Below are positions 44,801-56,795 of a stretch of DNA of 64,000 nucleotides, piece by piece; position 1 is the stretch's first letter, and the number at the start of each line of letters is the position of its first letter. The notes under the pieces are model-generated. The model had not been told where the DNA came from and made no database searches. It was given only the letters and a program-made list of their open reading frames with translations. The stretch is from Theristus sp. LFF4_11 (taxonomy: Eukaryota > Nematoda > Chromadorea > Monhysterida > Xyalidae): positions 62,001 to 126,000 of the forward strand of contig JASANC010001989.1 of the NCBI GenBank assembly GCA_030248135.1, in the 5' to 3' direction. The translations under genes were made by a program, and so were the position numbers.

Positions 44801-45090
44801 GGGGCTCATTCATGAATCCGCTGTGTTATTGTTGTTTTTCGTGAATGTGCTGTTTCAGACCGTCACTTACGATGCGCGCGAATTATTTGAAAGTGCGCGA
44901 CTTACGAATTAGCACAACACGTTCAGTTTTTGTTTCTGTCAACCAGTCAGCGAATTGGATTTTTATTGCAGGGACGGACGGCTTAGAACGGCTGTCACAA
45001 ACGCGTGCTGGTGCGATTGTTGTATCAAACTACGATCTGCACCTTTATCTAAAATCGCCGGCAAAATGGCAGAAGATTGAGCGATTATAA
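38881..45090 (+). CDS. NOP9: NOP9-like Pumilio-repeat nucleolar protein
   Basis: Eleven exons join in phase: 38881-39025, 39127-39234, 39561-39829, 40796-40991, 41276-41414, 42647-42887, 43299-43427, 43871-44002, 44204-44410, 44666-44783 and 44972-45090; total 1,803 nt, 600 aa (human NOP9 is about 636). Pumilio-type helices are visible: SSRLIETIF, LDIMMLPCGSRVFESLL, LASNLPASHVLRRI, AVHQTGNFVVQRLLEHV, GSHAVQAVLASK, MNAYGSRILDTVW, ending GAIVVSNYDLHLY..W. NOP9 binds pre-18S rRNA near the ITS1 cleavage site in small-subunit biogenesis in the nucleolus. A Lys/Arg cluster (STKKRRLQ) in exon 3 could be a nuclear or nucleolar signal. The exon 4 donor (GCGA|GTGTAA) is the least certain. Large repeats sit in its introns. 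Confidence 0.85.
39385..39475 (+). repeat. Possible tRNA-derived SINE fragment
   Basis: A good RNA polymerase III B box, GGTTCGATTCC, occurs at 39401-39411 in the NOP9 intron, followed by sequence without tRNA folding. No clear A box is seen, so this may be a 5'-truncated SINE or chance. Confidence 0.35.
41471..41513. repeat. Half copy of the palindromic MITE
   Basis: It carries 'acatagctatgtgtcactaa' and the terminal 'tactgcttcatgaatgcc', the right half of the 83-bp family. It ends five bases before the target duplication of the adjoining hAT-like element, so the MITE may have been cut by that insertion. Confidence 0.8.
41526..42580. mobile_element. hAT-like non-autonomous element, copy 1 (1,055 bp)
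   Basis: Terminal inverted repeats TAGGGTTAGGGG / CCCCTAACCCTA, flanked by a perfect 8-bp target duplication, ACCACGGC (41518-41525 and 42581-42588). The 8-bp duplication and TAGGG ends fit the hAT superfamily. There is no transposase ORF; the interior is AT-rich with a short G run near 42233. It lies in a NOP9 intron. Confidence 0.93.
43598..43774. repeat. Tc1/mariner-like MITE, copy 1
   Basis: Ends CAGTCGAACTCTAAATTAT and the inverted 'gatttagagttcgactg' are flanked by TA on both sides, as expected for Tc1/mariner target duplication. About 175 bp, without coding potential, in a NOP9 intron. Confidence 0.8.
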
Positions 45091-45965
45091 CAATTGAATG
45101 AGACAGAAAATTTGTTTTCAAATATTTACTTCCAGACTTCTTGTCTGTTGTTGTTGCAATTAATTGCAGACCTCTGGTGGAACCTTGTTGTTGTTGAAAT
45201 TTAATAAAAGTGAAAATGAAATGAAACAAACAAAAGATTGTGCACTTTGTTGTGGATTGGAAATGTATGACGCTTTACTGTACCGGAGCAAGTCACAGAG
45301 CGTGTTGTTGCAAAGCTCCCAGTCTTCATTGTTTCATTTTCCGCGGCTTGTTTTTTTCTCAATTTTGTTCCTCTGTTGGTTTCATTCGTTTCCTAGCAGA
45401 ATGTCAGCTGACGAACGTTGACTAGTATCGGTTAACTGCCTCCCCCCCCCAATCTTCAGTACACGGCCCTTTGTTCCACCAAGTTTGTACAATGACCATA
45501 GCACTTCACTGAACGTGCATTTCCCCCTTGAAGACTTACCACTTTGCAACAAACTTGCCTGATATTTGTGTTGTTTGTGTTTGCTTTGCTGTGCGGCGCG
45601 CGCTCACCGCGCAGTTCAAATGCTCGTGAAACGTTTGGTTTTTTCATGCGATGCTGCGCTGTGTTGTGTTGCTTCTTTTTTTTAATTTTTAATATTAATT
45701 TTCAGCAGCTGAATGGCTTTGCATTGAGAGTTTGAGTTGATCTTATGTTTACACTTGAGTTTGTCATCTCGAGTTTCATTTTTGGTCTTGATTCGTCTTT
45801 CACGAAACACGCTGTTGCAGCCAAGATTGAACAATCGTTCCAGTTTGCTGGAAGAAAGTCAACCAGTGTTTTTCAGTTTAACAAAACCAGCAAGTTGACT
45901 CGAAAGTTGCGTCACCAACAAAGACCGATATTGAGCAAACCAAACACGCGCGTGCCTTTGCCAAC
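45091..45965. other. Intergenic between the NOP9-like and RhoGAP genes
   Basis: AT-rich, with an AATAAA-type signal at about 45200 for the NOP9-like transcript. No independent gene is seen. The 3' part presumably carries the RhoGAP promoter and 5' UTR. Confidence 0.5.
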
Positions 45966-48900
45966 ATGGCCACCTGCTGTGGATCGTCAAGCGCCTCAAG
46001 CTCCGGGAATCGTCGTGGTGAGTAGGTTTTTGCGTTTTTTAAGTTTTTTACGGAGAAATTTTAAAAAATATTGGTCAATCACCAGCACAGCACCAGTTAG
46101 AGATAAAAAACCGAACAATTTGTGAAAAAAACGTTTTTTTGTGAAATACAAATAACTTGTGCCACAGGCACGGGTCCGTGGCTGCCAACTGCGGCGATGA
46201 GCCTGAGCAACGTGCTCACGCAGACGTTCGTCTGCCCCGACGGGCACAAGCTCGACTGTGTGCCAGTGTCAGTGGCTGCGTTCTTTGCTTCGCTCTGCTC
46301 CTTTTGATTTTGTTTTCAGTCTTGCGCAATGGTTTTATTCGACTTGAAGTTTTTGTTGTTGCACTGATAAAAAACCAGCACTTTTTTGGGACTGGCCAAG
46401 GAAAGCCTGTTTAAATTATGACCACGAGACGAGTCCAAAAAATATCGAAAAAATTTTCATTTCAACCCAACCAACTTTTTCTGTGCCATCCCAACTGGCG
46501 AACACACTCTTTAAAGTTTGCAGTGAATGATTTTCATTTCAGATTCCTCGTGAAAGCGTTCAAAGTGTTGCACGCGCAGTATCTACAGTCGGACGGTCTG
46601 TTTCGTAGAGAGGGCAACGCGCAGCGCATGAAACTGTACCCGGTGAGGGAATGATTTTCTCGAAAAAAAAATAAAAATTCCAATAAATTTACGCGTTGCC
46701 CACTTTGCTGCCAGCCGCCATTCTACGGCGACCGCGCGATCCCAGAGGCCTGGTCCGAGCACGACATCTGCACCGCCGTGAAACGGTTCTTCCGCGAAAT
46801 CAGCTCACCGTTGTTTGCGGGACTGCAGGTGTGAAGTGAACAGAGCACGTGTGTGGTTGGGAAAGCAACGTTGATTGGAGGTCACAGTCGTCTTGGTGCA
46901 CCTGACTGGAAACTGCTTGCTTGTGCTGGTTGTTTCGTTCTTGTAAGCCATCGTGGGCTCCTTTAGTCGTTTGTCAAATGACCGTAGACTTTTTCAACTT
47001 TTTGCACTTTTCATTCAACATTGGTTTGAAAAAGTACGCCTTCAAAACCAACACACATTGGATGATTCTAATTTTGACACCACAGTGACAGTTGTGCGGT
47101 TGATCGCAGTCAAAAATCATCTGATTCACTGCTTTTGCGTTGGTCTCACACTGATTGGTCAAATCAGCTCGATCAGCCAATCAGCAAGCCAGATTCAAAT
47201 GGAAGCGTACAAACTGCAACATCACAGCTCACGTCAATCGATGTGTTGTGTTTCAGCCAACCAGCTTGCACAACGCCACGATACAATCATTGTTTTCTCA
47301 GACACACTTTCTGCAAAACATGCAAATTGAGCACGATGAGATCAGACGAAAGGCGACCCTGGAGCTGTGCCACGTGCTGCCGCCGAGACACCAGGATGCG
47401 CTAGCGTTCTTGATGAGACAGCTGGAAATTGTGAGTTGGCAATTGACGTGGCACACGTCACGCTGGTGGTGAGCAGACCGCCGCTCAGTGCGCACCACTT
47501 GGCTTGCCAGGCTGCTACAGTATGTTTGTTTGAACCTGTCACGTTTTGTCGCAGAGCTCACGAAAAAAACGGCATCGGAGTTGCAAGAAAACATACTCAG
47601 CGACATTTTGTGTTGTTCAGGAGAGTTCAGGAGTCAAGTCAAACCCGAAGCATTCGTTCTTCAAACTGTAATTCAAAGTTACGCATGCTCTTGTTTTCTG
47701 CAACAAAGTGACAGGTTTGTGCAGCTCGTGTATTGAACGCCACATCAGTTGTGGTGCCGCAAACAACACCTGCACTGCAACTCCAGCTGGCTGCACGAAT
47801 TCGTATTGCTTCAATTTTTTTTCTGTTTTTTGCAGATCTGTGACGACCGTCGTGGCAAACGCACTGCGAACGAGACGAGCCAGTTGGCGAGTGATGAGTC
47901 GATTGTGAACAGAATGGACAGCGAGTCAATGGTAGACCACTCACACACGCGTTGATCACAACAACGCAGTGATTGGCTACAACTGCCATTTTGCTTTTTT
48001 TCGCGGTGTTTCTGCTTGTTTCAAAGTGTCCCACTGTCCCACTCAGGCCAAAGTGTTTGCGCCGACCCTGTTCCGCGACGTCGCCGGCACCTCCGCTGCG
48101 GTGTTGCTGAGTAGCGCACAGAATCGCACCGCCGCCAACAACCCGACGAACATGCTGACGCTGAAGCACGAACTGCAGCAGAAGACGAAACTCGTGCAGA
48201 TGCTCATTGAGAATGCGAGGCGCATCTGTGAGTGTTGTTTGTGTGTTGCTGTTGAGCGGCATTCATGAAGCAGTGTTTAGTGACGCGCAGCTGTGTTACA
48301 ACATAGCTACGCGGTCACTGAATAGTGCTTCATGAATGCCCCTGTAGTCTGCTGCACTGACTTCATTCAATGTGTTGGTTTGTGACACTCTCGGATGGGT
48401 GTAGGGTTAGGGGCTTTGAAAAAAAATTTTTTTAATTTTTTTTCGTTTTTTTTTAAATTTGGATTTTTTTTTCAAACTTAAAAAAAAATTGAAAAATTTT
48501 TCTTCTACTTTGCTCTGAAAATTTGATTTATGGCATAATTTTTTGAAAGTTCAAACCAAATTTTCTTCCCAACTTCTTTGTGTGCTTAGGTACATGTCAT
48601 TATTTGGTCATTTTGACCGTGAACATGTTTTTTCAGTCGGTAGGCCATGAGATGAACATGATATTTTGTTGATTGGCGTATGTTATAGGTCTACAATGGA
48701 GTTGTGCGATATATTGTTAAACAATTGGAGCGGAGATGTTGGTTAATACCACATCACACGACCGTTTTTCAGATACCCGATAACATGGCCACATGTTAAA
48801 ACTTGCGTGCTGAGCTAAACTAACGTGTTAAACTTGCGTCTGTCAGTTGCCCGCAACGTGATCGCGAAATCATGGTACGTGTTTTCGATACGATGATTTG

Positions 48901-51900
48901 AAGAGTGGGCTCTCGCCATGTGGCAGATAGCATAGCTGGTTGAACTTGAAAGTAAGTGTCTTGGGGGGGGGGCGACCGGGTCGACAGGGGTTGCCGACTT
49001 AGCTACAGCAAACAGGAATTTTTGAACACAGTCAAATTTTGGTAAAGAGGAACAACTAAGAACGGTTCAATATTCAAGTACACGTCGAAAATTGTCCTGT
49101 TTTACTGTTGAAAATGCAACTTTCCCTCTATGAAATGGACATAATTTCAATAAAACACGATTTTCGCTCTTATAGTTTTCCGGATCGTTCTGAAAATAGT
49201 CTAGATGAACTCAGCTCGACGAGACGCTTCGAACAAACCTAACTTGTAAAAAAAATTAAAAAAAATTTTTTTTATTTAAAAAAAAAATTCGGATTTTTTT
49301 TCCCCTAACCCTAGATGGGTGCACTACTTACACAGTTATAAACAAACACACTGGCAATTTGCGCAATGCCACACGGTGTAATATCGCATCTGTGCCTGTG
49401 TGTTGCTTTGCTTTTTGATTGTGCGTGAAAAAATCCGGATGTCGTTGGGGTTTTACGGATGTTTTTAGATGAACGTTTTTTTCTTATGCACAAGCTGCTT
49501 CCACCCATTCACGTGCAAATTCAATTTATCGAAAACTGCTGTTGTTTCTACTGGCAGGCGTCAAGACAAAATTGGAACAAGTGATGTCACCAAACATGTA
49601 CCGTGATCTGTTCTTTGCTGATGAAGACGACAATGATGGTGGAAACAGAAAAACGGCACGTGCATCCCCGTCAACTGAAAATCGAACAACCAATACTCGT
49701 CAGACGAGTGCTGCGGTGACGCCCAAAGGGTTTGTTTGAAGTTTTTGAAGATTGTTTTCTTGGCGGGTTTAAAAATATTGGACTTTTCTTCAAAAGTGGT
49801 AAGATTTTAGATTACCAGCGCACAACAAAAAACAGCGGTGTGAGTTTCGCTCATGCTGATTGAATGTTGTGGCCTAACAAAATTACGTTTCAATCGCTGA
49901 TTTTCTCAATGTCTGATTCAATTATCGTGTTCGTTTGCAGCAAAACCACCACAACGAAAATGGTGACGTTTGAGGACATGGAGACACTGTTGGGACTTAA
50001 AGAGAAACGGACTCAATTGGTGACCCAGTCGGCGCCACGACCACGCAGGGGCAGGACAACGCAGTCGTTCACGGCGGGTGAGACGAAAATGAAACTGTTT
50101 GAACAATTTGTCGTTTGTTGGATGTTTAACAATTTGCAGGCATGCTGACGCGTGCTGGTGGACAGTCAAGCAACGCAACTACACCAGTCAATGGCAATAG
50201 TAAAAAGGTAGAAAGTGACAAAGGAAGAAAGGAGTCATGCAAAATTTATGGAAACAGATTTCAAAAGCGACACATGAAAGAAAACGTGGGAATGATGCCC
50301 AAAACATCGCAAAAATTTGATTGCAGCATTTGTTTATCATCATTTTATCATTGCAGCTGAGCAAATCAGGTCGTCGATCAGTTGGCGAACTGTTGGCGGC
50401 CACTTTTGGCGAGGCACGCCGCAGTCTGAGCCGGGGTCGCCAGCATCGTGTGCTGAGTGCGAGTGTCAGTGAGCACAGTCTGCACGTGCAGCAGCCAATG
50501 AAACGCACAGCGGCCGCACGGCACAGCAGACACGGCGGCGCACGCAACACGATCGCACAGCGCGCACGGGTGGGTGGCTGGTGTGAACTGGGTAGACTGG
50601 CTGGTGGCGGTTGCTTTAGTAGTTAGCAGCACTAGTTATAAGTAGTTTGTAAGTAGGTTAGTTTCACTGCTTAGTACGAGCATAGCAGACGATGACATCA
50701 GATGTGGCTTGTTGGCTTTTGATTAGGCCAGACCGAAATGCAGAGAATTATCCTACAACTTGGTTGTTTTGATTACGGCTTGCTGATTGCTTGCTGTTGT
50801 GGCATTTGTGCGCCATATTTTCTGTCTTGCCTCTATTGCCCTCTGGTGTTCCTGTTCACCAAACAAAAATTATTGAGCGCAAAGTCAATGCACATTTTCG
50901 GACCAATATTTTTTGTAAATTTATTTATTTTTGTTTTGCTCGCGACACCAGTGAAGTGGTTCGCTGTGGTTGTTAAAACGCCTTATTTATACCCGTTTTT
51001 CTGCTTTTAAACCATCATTTATTTCTATTTCAGTGCAACAATCAAGTGACCCCAGCTTCAACTGTGTCTGTGCGTGGCGAGCCACTGCGAAAGTCACCAC
51101 GACTTGCCGATTACCTGAGTGTCAACCAGACAACTGAAACTGAGACGCACAAATTGAAGTTCGTGGCACCTTTTTTGTAAATATAGGTGGCTGCGAGACA
51201 CAAATTGAACGCGTGCGCGTTCACCCCGTTTTTAGTTTTTGTAATCTAGCAGGACTGGCACGTGCCTGCGGACCGAATTCAACGAGAAAAACGCGCAGAG
51301 TGTGCAGCAAAACCACGACCCCACTAAATGTTGTTGACTTTAGGAGCCAGTCAGTCCGTGTTTGCAGTGCGAAATGTGCAGTGTTAAAAACAACGCAGTT
51401 GCGTCATTGTTTTCAGGTCCTCACCGACCAATGAGAACGACACAAAATCGCCGATGGTCAGAAAATCGACGGCCACCAAGAAAACGCCCACGCGACGTGC
51501 GGCGAGCGCACTGAACGCGGTGGAGATTGAGCAGATCGCACAGCTCACACCACGCCTGCCGTTCGAATACGTCTCGCCAAGGGGTAAAGTCGTTCTGTGA
51601 ACACCTTGTACTACTGTGGTTTTTTTTATTTTAATTATTCGCGCACCGCTTCTGGTAGCCATAAGGTACCAAACTCCGGCGGCAACGGGCAATACTGCCT
51701 AATTTTGCCCTCGGCTCTGGAGGGAGCAGACCATTTGTTTCTCCATATCGTCCTGTCCATAACGCCTTGTCCACAGCGGGGTTCAAACTTTCCACTCACA
51801 GAACGGTAGACAGAAGTCCTACGCCTGCGCTGCAGACGCCCCAAAGTGTTCAACACTCTCTTGTTCATGTGCAGTTCACTGGTGTGCTGTTCACGTTCAG

Positions 51901-54900
51901 GGCAGGATCTGCTGAATGAATCGCTGCGTGCTGCTGACATGACCGAAGTGAGCAACGTCGTCAACCACAAACAAACCACACGCTCTGTTGGCACTGCACT
52001 GCGGCATTCCATCAGAATTGGAGACTCGAATGGGAATGCGAAATCGGTGGAACCGGTTGAAACTGAAAATGAGAAAACGGTCAGTGACTGTTGGTTGTTT
52101 TGCTGATTGCCTCTGTTTGAACCAGGCACACTCTTTTGGTCTTCCAGTTATACCAATTGGTTTGATAGGCTTGACACTATTTCGAAAGCTGAAATTCCAT
52201 TGAAACCAGGTTTTTTGGGGTTTTCCATTGTGAACCGCTAAATTGTCTGCATTTGGAAGGTGCGTGCTTCCATTGGATTCATCTACGAGCATAACTGCTG
52301 CACTGATTGGTTTTGCATTGTCCAGATCAACATTACAACTAAGCAGCACAATCAAATGTATCTGCATTTCTGACCTGAAAGTCTAGAAATACATGTTTTA
52401 CAGACAGCGACAGCGCAGCAACACTATCGCAAGAATCCGAAACGAGCGTTTGATGAGTCCTCAAGCGCACAAGCACAACCACCAACAACACCAATTACAA
52501 CAAACACGCTCACACCACCGTTGACACCCGATAGCGCAGTGGCTCAGAGCGCACGACGGCCGCGCGGCCTCCGACGCAACACGGCGCCAGTGGCCGGTTC
52601 GACTCCCGGCGCGGCAACGGGTGGACAACCACTCCGTCGAAATCGACCGAATACGTTGACGTCAGGACTGAAACGAATCATGACGATGTCTGTTGGTGCG
52701 TTCTGAATACGGTTTAGGGGAACCTGTCCGGCAAAACTGAACGCCATTGCTGTGAGTGGTTTACTGTGGTGTGTTTGGGGTCTCGGTGGTTAAGGTGTCT
52801 AATGCCAAGTAGGCTATGTCAATACTCTTTGACCACTTAGTGATTGCTAGGGCAGTTTTTTATGGTCGTATGCTTATAATCACAAAAACTATTGCCATTT
52901 GTCTTTCAATTTTCTACACCTATTCCAATCAATAACTTGTGCTGGTTATGGCGAAATTTCGTGTCGAGACCAAGTGAAGTACGGTGGAGGCGATGGTCTG
53001 TTGTGGGCTTTCAATGTTTTTTTTGGCAATGCACTGTGCTTTATTTTTGGCAGGTTCTCGCAACCACAGCCACAGCACTGACACTGACGAACAAGCAATG
53101 AACGTTGAATCATCGTCTGCAGCATCACAAGTCACTGCCAAAAACACGCAGACCGTCACAAACGCGACACAGAAGGATTCGCAAACGAAAAACAGTCCGA
53201 AAGCAACGAAATCAACGTCCATTGCTCCGAAACTTCCGGAAGACGACCGGAAACTGCCGAAACCGGAAAACCGAACGAACGACGTCGCCATTGACATGGG
53301 CTTCCTCGAAGAGGTGCTCAGTGAGACGGACAAGGTGCTGCATCAGGCGCCGTCGGTCATGCGGCACACGGAGGAAAAGGATGAAAATGTGAACGGTTGG
53401 TTGATTTGGTTCGTGACATGTCTGATAACGTCGTGCACTTGCTTGGCGCACCTGTTCCAGGGGCTATCAAACGCACTGGCACTTAATACACGCTGCCATG
53501 CAGTGTAATGTAGAATGTGTGTGTGACTGTGCGTGATTGTGGATCATAACGTCGCTGAATAAAGTGGCCTGTGTTCAGACTGTCACATTATCCGTGAAAC
53601 GTTTCAGATCCGGCTCACTTGTCTGGGGCGCCTCAGCCTCATACTCGCCAACAACGGTCTCCACCCAAAAGGACACAAGCGACAGCGCACACGACAGGCA
53701 GCCTGTCAAAACTGGCGTCAACTGGCAAAGCGCCCACTGAGCCACACCGCCCAACGGTGTCAGCCGCCTCGATGCCGGCGCCGCAGGTGTGTTTTGCGAA
53801 CTTTGAAATTTGGCACATGCCGATTGGGTGCGTTCAACCAGTCAATCAATCGTCAGCCAACCAACCTCTTGATAGCAGTAGCTGTCACCAATCAGCTTGC
53901 AGCTCTATTCTTGTTCTCCCTCAGATTCCGGCGCGCACCACGAGTCGCTCGATCATGCGATCGCGCGGGGCGCTGATGCCGGTGATCCTGGACGACACCG
54001 AGTTCGTGCAGTCGGACGAGCGCAGGAGCGCCATCCTGCGGCAGACGCACAACGACGCGCAGGACACGCACGCGCAGCAGGCACGTTGGCGGTTGTGCGC
54101 TGGGCGGGTGGCTGGCGCGCGGGGCTTTGGCGGTTTTTTAGAAAGTGACATGGTGTTGAATGGTAACGTGATGACTGTGTGTAACGGAAGTCCCAGTTCG
54201 CCGTGTCAATGCCAATGCCAATGTCAGTGTCAATATTAGTGCCAATATCAGTGCCAATGCCAATGTCAGTGTCAATATTAGTGCCACTACCAATGCCAAT
54301 GCCAATGTCAGTGCTAATATTAGTGCCACTATCAATGCCAATACAAATTTCAACTCTAATGCCAAATGCAATGCCAATGTCAGCTCTTCAAATACCAATA
54401 CCATTACCAATGCTGATTTGTAGGTCGGTGCAGCGATCCGTCCAAGTTTGGCGTTCATTCGAGAGCATCGTCGTGGCTTGGTGCAGGAGACTGCAGCTAG
54501 ATTCACACAGCAACAGCAGGTAATGTTGCATTCGTTACACCGGGCACTCACTCACTCACGAATGCAGTGTGGCACACAGTCACGGACAAACACAAGCGCA
54601 TTGTTGCAACGCTCACAGTCACAATCACACAGGAACCAACGTACAGAATCAATGTTGCCTTCGCTCGCAAACAAACACACACACACGCTACCGGTGATGT
54701 AAAACGCACCTATTGGCCATCATTAGCGTGGTTTCTTCTTTTTTTTCAGAACGAATCCGAACCAACGGGTGCAACGAAGCCTCGGCAAGAGCGCGTCACT
54801 CCGCTGCGCCGTCGGGCCACTGCAATCAACAACTCGATAAAACGACTGCAGAATGGAAACGCGGACAAGGTTGACTGGCTGCAGTGCCACCGAGCGATCA

Positions 54901-55717
54901 CTTTCGAAGGAGTTCATCGAACTCTAAATTATGGGGAATCAGCTGATTGGTTCGGATTACGGTATGCATGCATTTCTGTGGGGGCGGAGTTTGGCTTGCA
55001 CAGAAGGCATGCATACCGTAATGCCAACCAACCAGCTGATTCCCCATAATTTAGAGTTCGACTGTTAAAAACGTTTTTGTTTGCGCAGACGAAAAGCACC
55101 GTGTCCCCTGGTCGACGTGTCTCACTGCGACTCCAGTCTCCAGCTAGAACGCGCACGCCAGCCGCTGCTAGTCCAAAAACGGCAACCACCAGAAGTCCAT
55201 TCAGAGCGTCGTTCAAACGTGCGTACAGGTTGAGGAGTCGCTTTTTTCAAAACAATTTTCAGATAATGCATGCATTTTTTTCAAAATCCAGATCTATGTG
55301 CAACTGCTCAACTCACGCGTTCTCACGCGTCTTCATCTTTTAACGCGACACTTTGAACAATCAGCCACGTGACATGTTCCAAATCAGCAAAATTTGTGTT
55401 GGAAAACATGGAACATGAAAAACGTTGAACGTTCTACAAGAAAAAATGCCTGATCATTTTTGTTTTGTTCCTGCATCTCAGTGCGCAGTCGCGGATCGCC
55501 TTCGACGAGTGGGACTCGGCGTGGCAGTCCGCGAGTCGCACAGTCCCCACGGCACTCACTGGGTCCGGCAGCCAGCAACGGGTACGAGCAACAACAGTCG
55601 AAGCATCGTCATACCCGTATCGGCGCCTATCGATCATCGCCCCGCCCGGCAATGGCACGGGCTACCCGTGCCCCGTTTCGACCGGCCACTGCAAATGTGA
55701 AGGAAAGTGAACTTTGA
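45966..55717 (+). CDS. RhoGAP-domain protein, ARHGAP11A-like, 1,142 aa
   Basis: Twenty-two exons join in phase (3,429 nt): 45966-46017, 46168-46267, 46543-46642, 46715-46828, 47257-47430, 47836-47931, 48047-48227, 49558-49729, 49941-50077, 50140-50207, 50357-50569, 51034-51158, 51417-51583, 51901-52079, 52404-52695, 53054-53395, 53608-53786, 53925-54080, 54424-54519, 54750-54869, 55089-55218 and 55482-55717. The RhoGAP domain covers about residues 45-290: VPVFLVKAFKVL, GLFRREGN (arginine finger), TAVKRFFREISSPLF, AKVFAPTLF (usual Asn is Thr). It speeds GTP hydrolysis by Rho-family proteins. The rest is a low-complexity Ser/Thr/Arg/Pro tail with SP-rich basic patches, typical of mitotic ARHGAP11A-type proteins. 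The start ATG has a good context (ccaacATGG) and the only matching phase. The 54080 donor is GC rather than GT. Confidence 0.85.
48258..48340. repeat. 83-bp palindromic MITE, copy in the RhoGAP intron
   Basis: The inverted ends GGCATTCATGAAGCAG / GTGCTTCATGAATGCC and the middle 'acatagctacgcggtcact' match the copy at 21249-21331 closely. Confidence 0.9.
48402..49313. mobile_element. hAT-like non-autonomous element, copy 2 (912 bp)
   Basis: Same TAGGGTTAGGGG inverted ends and near-identical body as 41526-42580, with internal deletions. It is flanked by a perfect 8-bp target duplication, GATGGGTG (48394-48401 and 49314-49321), within a RhoGAP intron. Confidence 0.94.
51620..51840 (-). repeat. 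Possible tRNA-derived SINE in a RhoGAP intron (minus)
   Basis: On the minus strand a B-box-like AGTTTGAACCCC follows an A-box-like stretch about 45 bases earlier, and the body shows no coding role. The match to the box consensus is imperfect. Confidence 0.35.
52528..52620 (+). repeat. tRNA-derived SINE-like sequence inside a coding exon
   Basis: Within the 52404-52695 exon lie an A-box-like TAGCGCAGTGGCTCAGAGCG (52532-52551) and a strong B box, GGTTCGACTCCCGG, at about 52596-52609. It is translated as an Arg/Ala/Gly-rich stretch in the RhoGAP frame without a stop. This looks like an exonised SINE or tRNA-like segment. Confidence 0.6.
54200..54420. repeat. Degenerate TGCCAA/TGTCAG hexamer repeat
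   Basis: About 35 imperfect hexamers of the type 'tgccaa', 'tgtcag' and 'tattag' fill most of the intron after the GC donor at 54081. Confidence 0.85.
54917..55066. repeat. Tc1/mariner-like MITE, copy 2 (strongly palindromic)
   Basis: The arm 'tcgaactctaaattatgggg' is inverted at the right end, and inner segments ('acggtatgcatgc') are inverted too, so the whole unit folds on itself. It shares its ends with 43598-43774 and lies just after the 54750-54869 exon of the RhoGAP gene. Confidence 0.82.
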
Positions 55718-56795
55718 TATGTTGGCTCAGAGTAACTATCGGCCCTATCGCGGTTGTAAACGTTGAAAAAACAGTGTGCACTTTCACAGATACACTTTTT
55801 TGTATTTGGGTCTCGTCACGATCTCACCACCACAGAACCATTTGTTTGCAACGCTTGTAACACATTCAAGTTTTTGGGCAAACTTTGTCAGCGCTTTGAT
55901 TCGCTGTGGGCTGCAGATGTTGCCCATTGGCATTGTTTCCTTTATTTGAGTGCTCTTCTGCCACAACTCGTTATTGTTGTTGTTCGTGTTGTTTTAACCA
56001 TTTTTTGTGCTTTCGTTGACTTGTTAACAAGAGTACAGTTTACTTTGTATTCAACGTCTCTTGTTGGATGCAATTTGTTGTAAACTTTAAGTAAAAGAAA
56101 ACTGTTTTTATGAATTGTTACAGTGGTATTCGATTGTTTCATAACCCTTTATTTGTAAAATCACTGATGTGTTTTTATTTCCCGTCTACTAATTCAATTC
56201 CATTCACGTAAATCCTTTTACAGGGAAATATCAGCCTGTGGATGTTATTATGAAATTGGTGCTCTGTGTTCTGTGTCGTTATTTGCAGTACTCTCAAAAA
56301 ACGTGCTTCTTCCTTCGATTTTTTCTCCATTTCCGTCTCACGATTCTTTCTATACACCGGTATACCAAACGAAATTCCATGGTTTCTTCTGATGATGTGA
56401 AAAAGTTTTGGAATTGGAATGATTTGAAATGAATGTTTTTGGATTTTGATTGAACCATCACAGCGCACACGGAAGTTGCAGAAAACACAAACTGGACTGG
56501 AACTGAAAAAAAAGCACGACGCCGATTGTCTGGTAACATTGGGAAATAATTGATGGGTTACACGTTTACTGATACGGTAATGTGTCTGTAAACTTCTCAA
56601 AAGTACACGCAAGCAAACACAAAATTGATGGCACGCGAAAAGAATAATCTGCTGTAATTAATTCAGCCATTTCAAGATAAAAATGTTTTTGATGATAAAG
56701 ATTTCAAAAAATCCCTTTTCAAAAAAATTTAGTTCGAGTTTAACTGGGTGTACGAACCAGCGTTTTGAAGTTTTTTAGCGCTGATTCTCGATAGA
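55718..56795. other. Intergenic, AT-rich
   Basis: No supported gene. A 145-codon minus-strand frame (56175-56612) has no recognisable motif and an AT-driven composition, so I left it out. The stretch should contain the RhoGAP 3' UTR and the promoter of the dioxygenase gene. Confidence 0.5.

Noticed and set aside
44859..44912. Alternative final exon of the NOP9-like gene (TVTYDARELFES..)
   Set aside because: The 44783 donor leaves one base that matches the 44972 exon, which encodes the expected NOP9 C-terminus.
47560..47736. Extra RhoGAP exon reading ELTKKTASELQENILSDIL
   Set aside because: Its phase does not fit the neighbouring exons, while 47430 joins 47836 directly in phase and keeps the RhoGAP fold.
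56175..56612. 145-codon minus-strand gene
   Set aside because: AT-driven composition, no motif and no splice or neighbour support.
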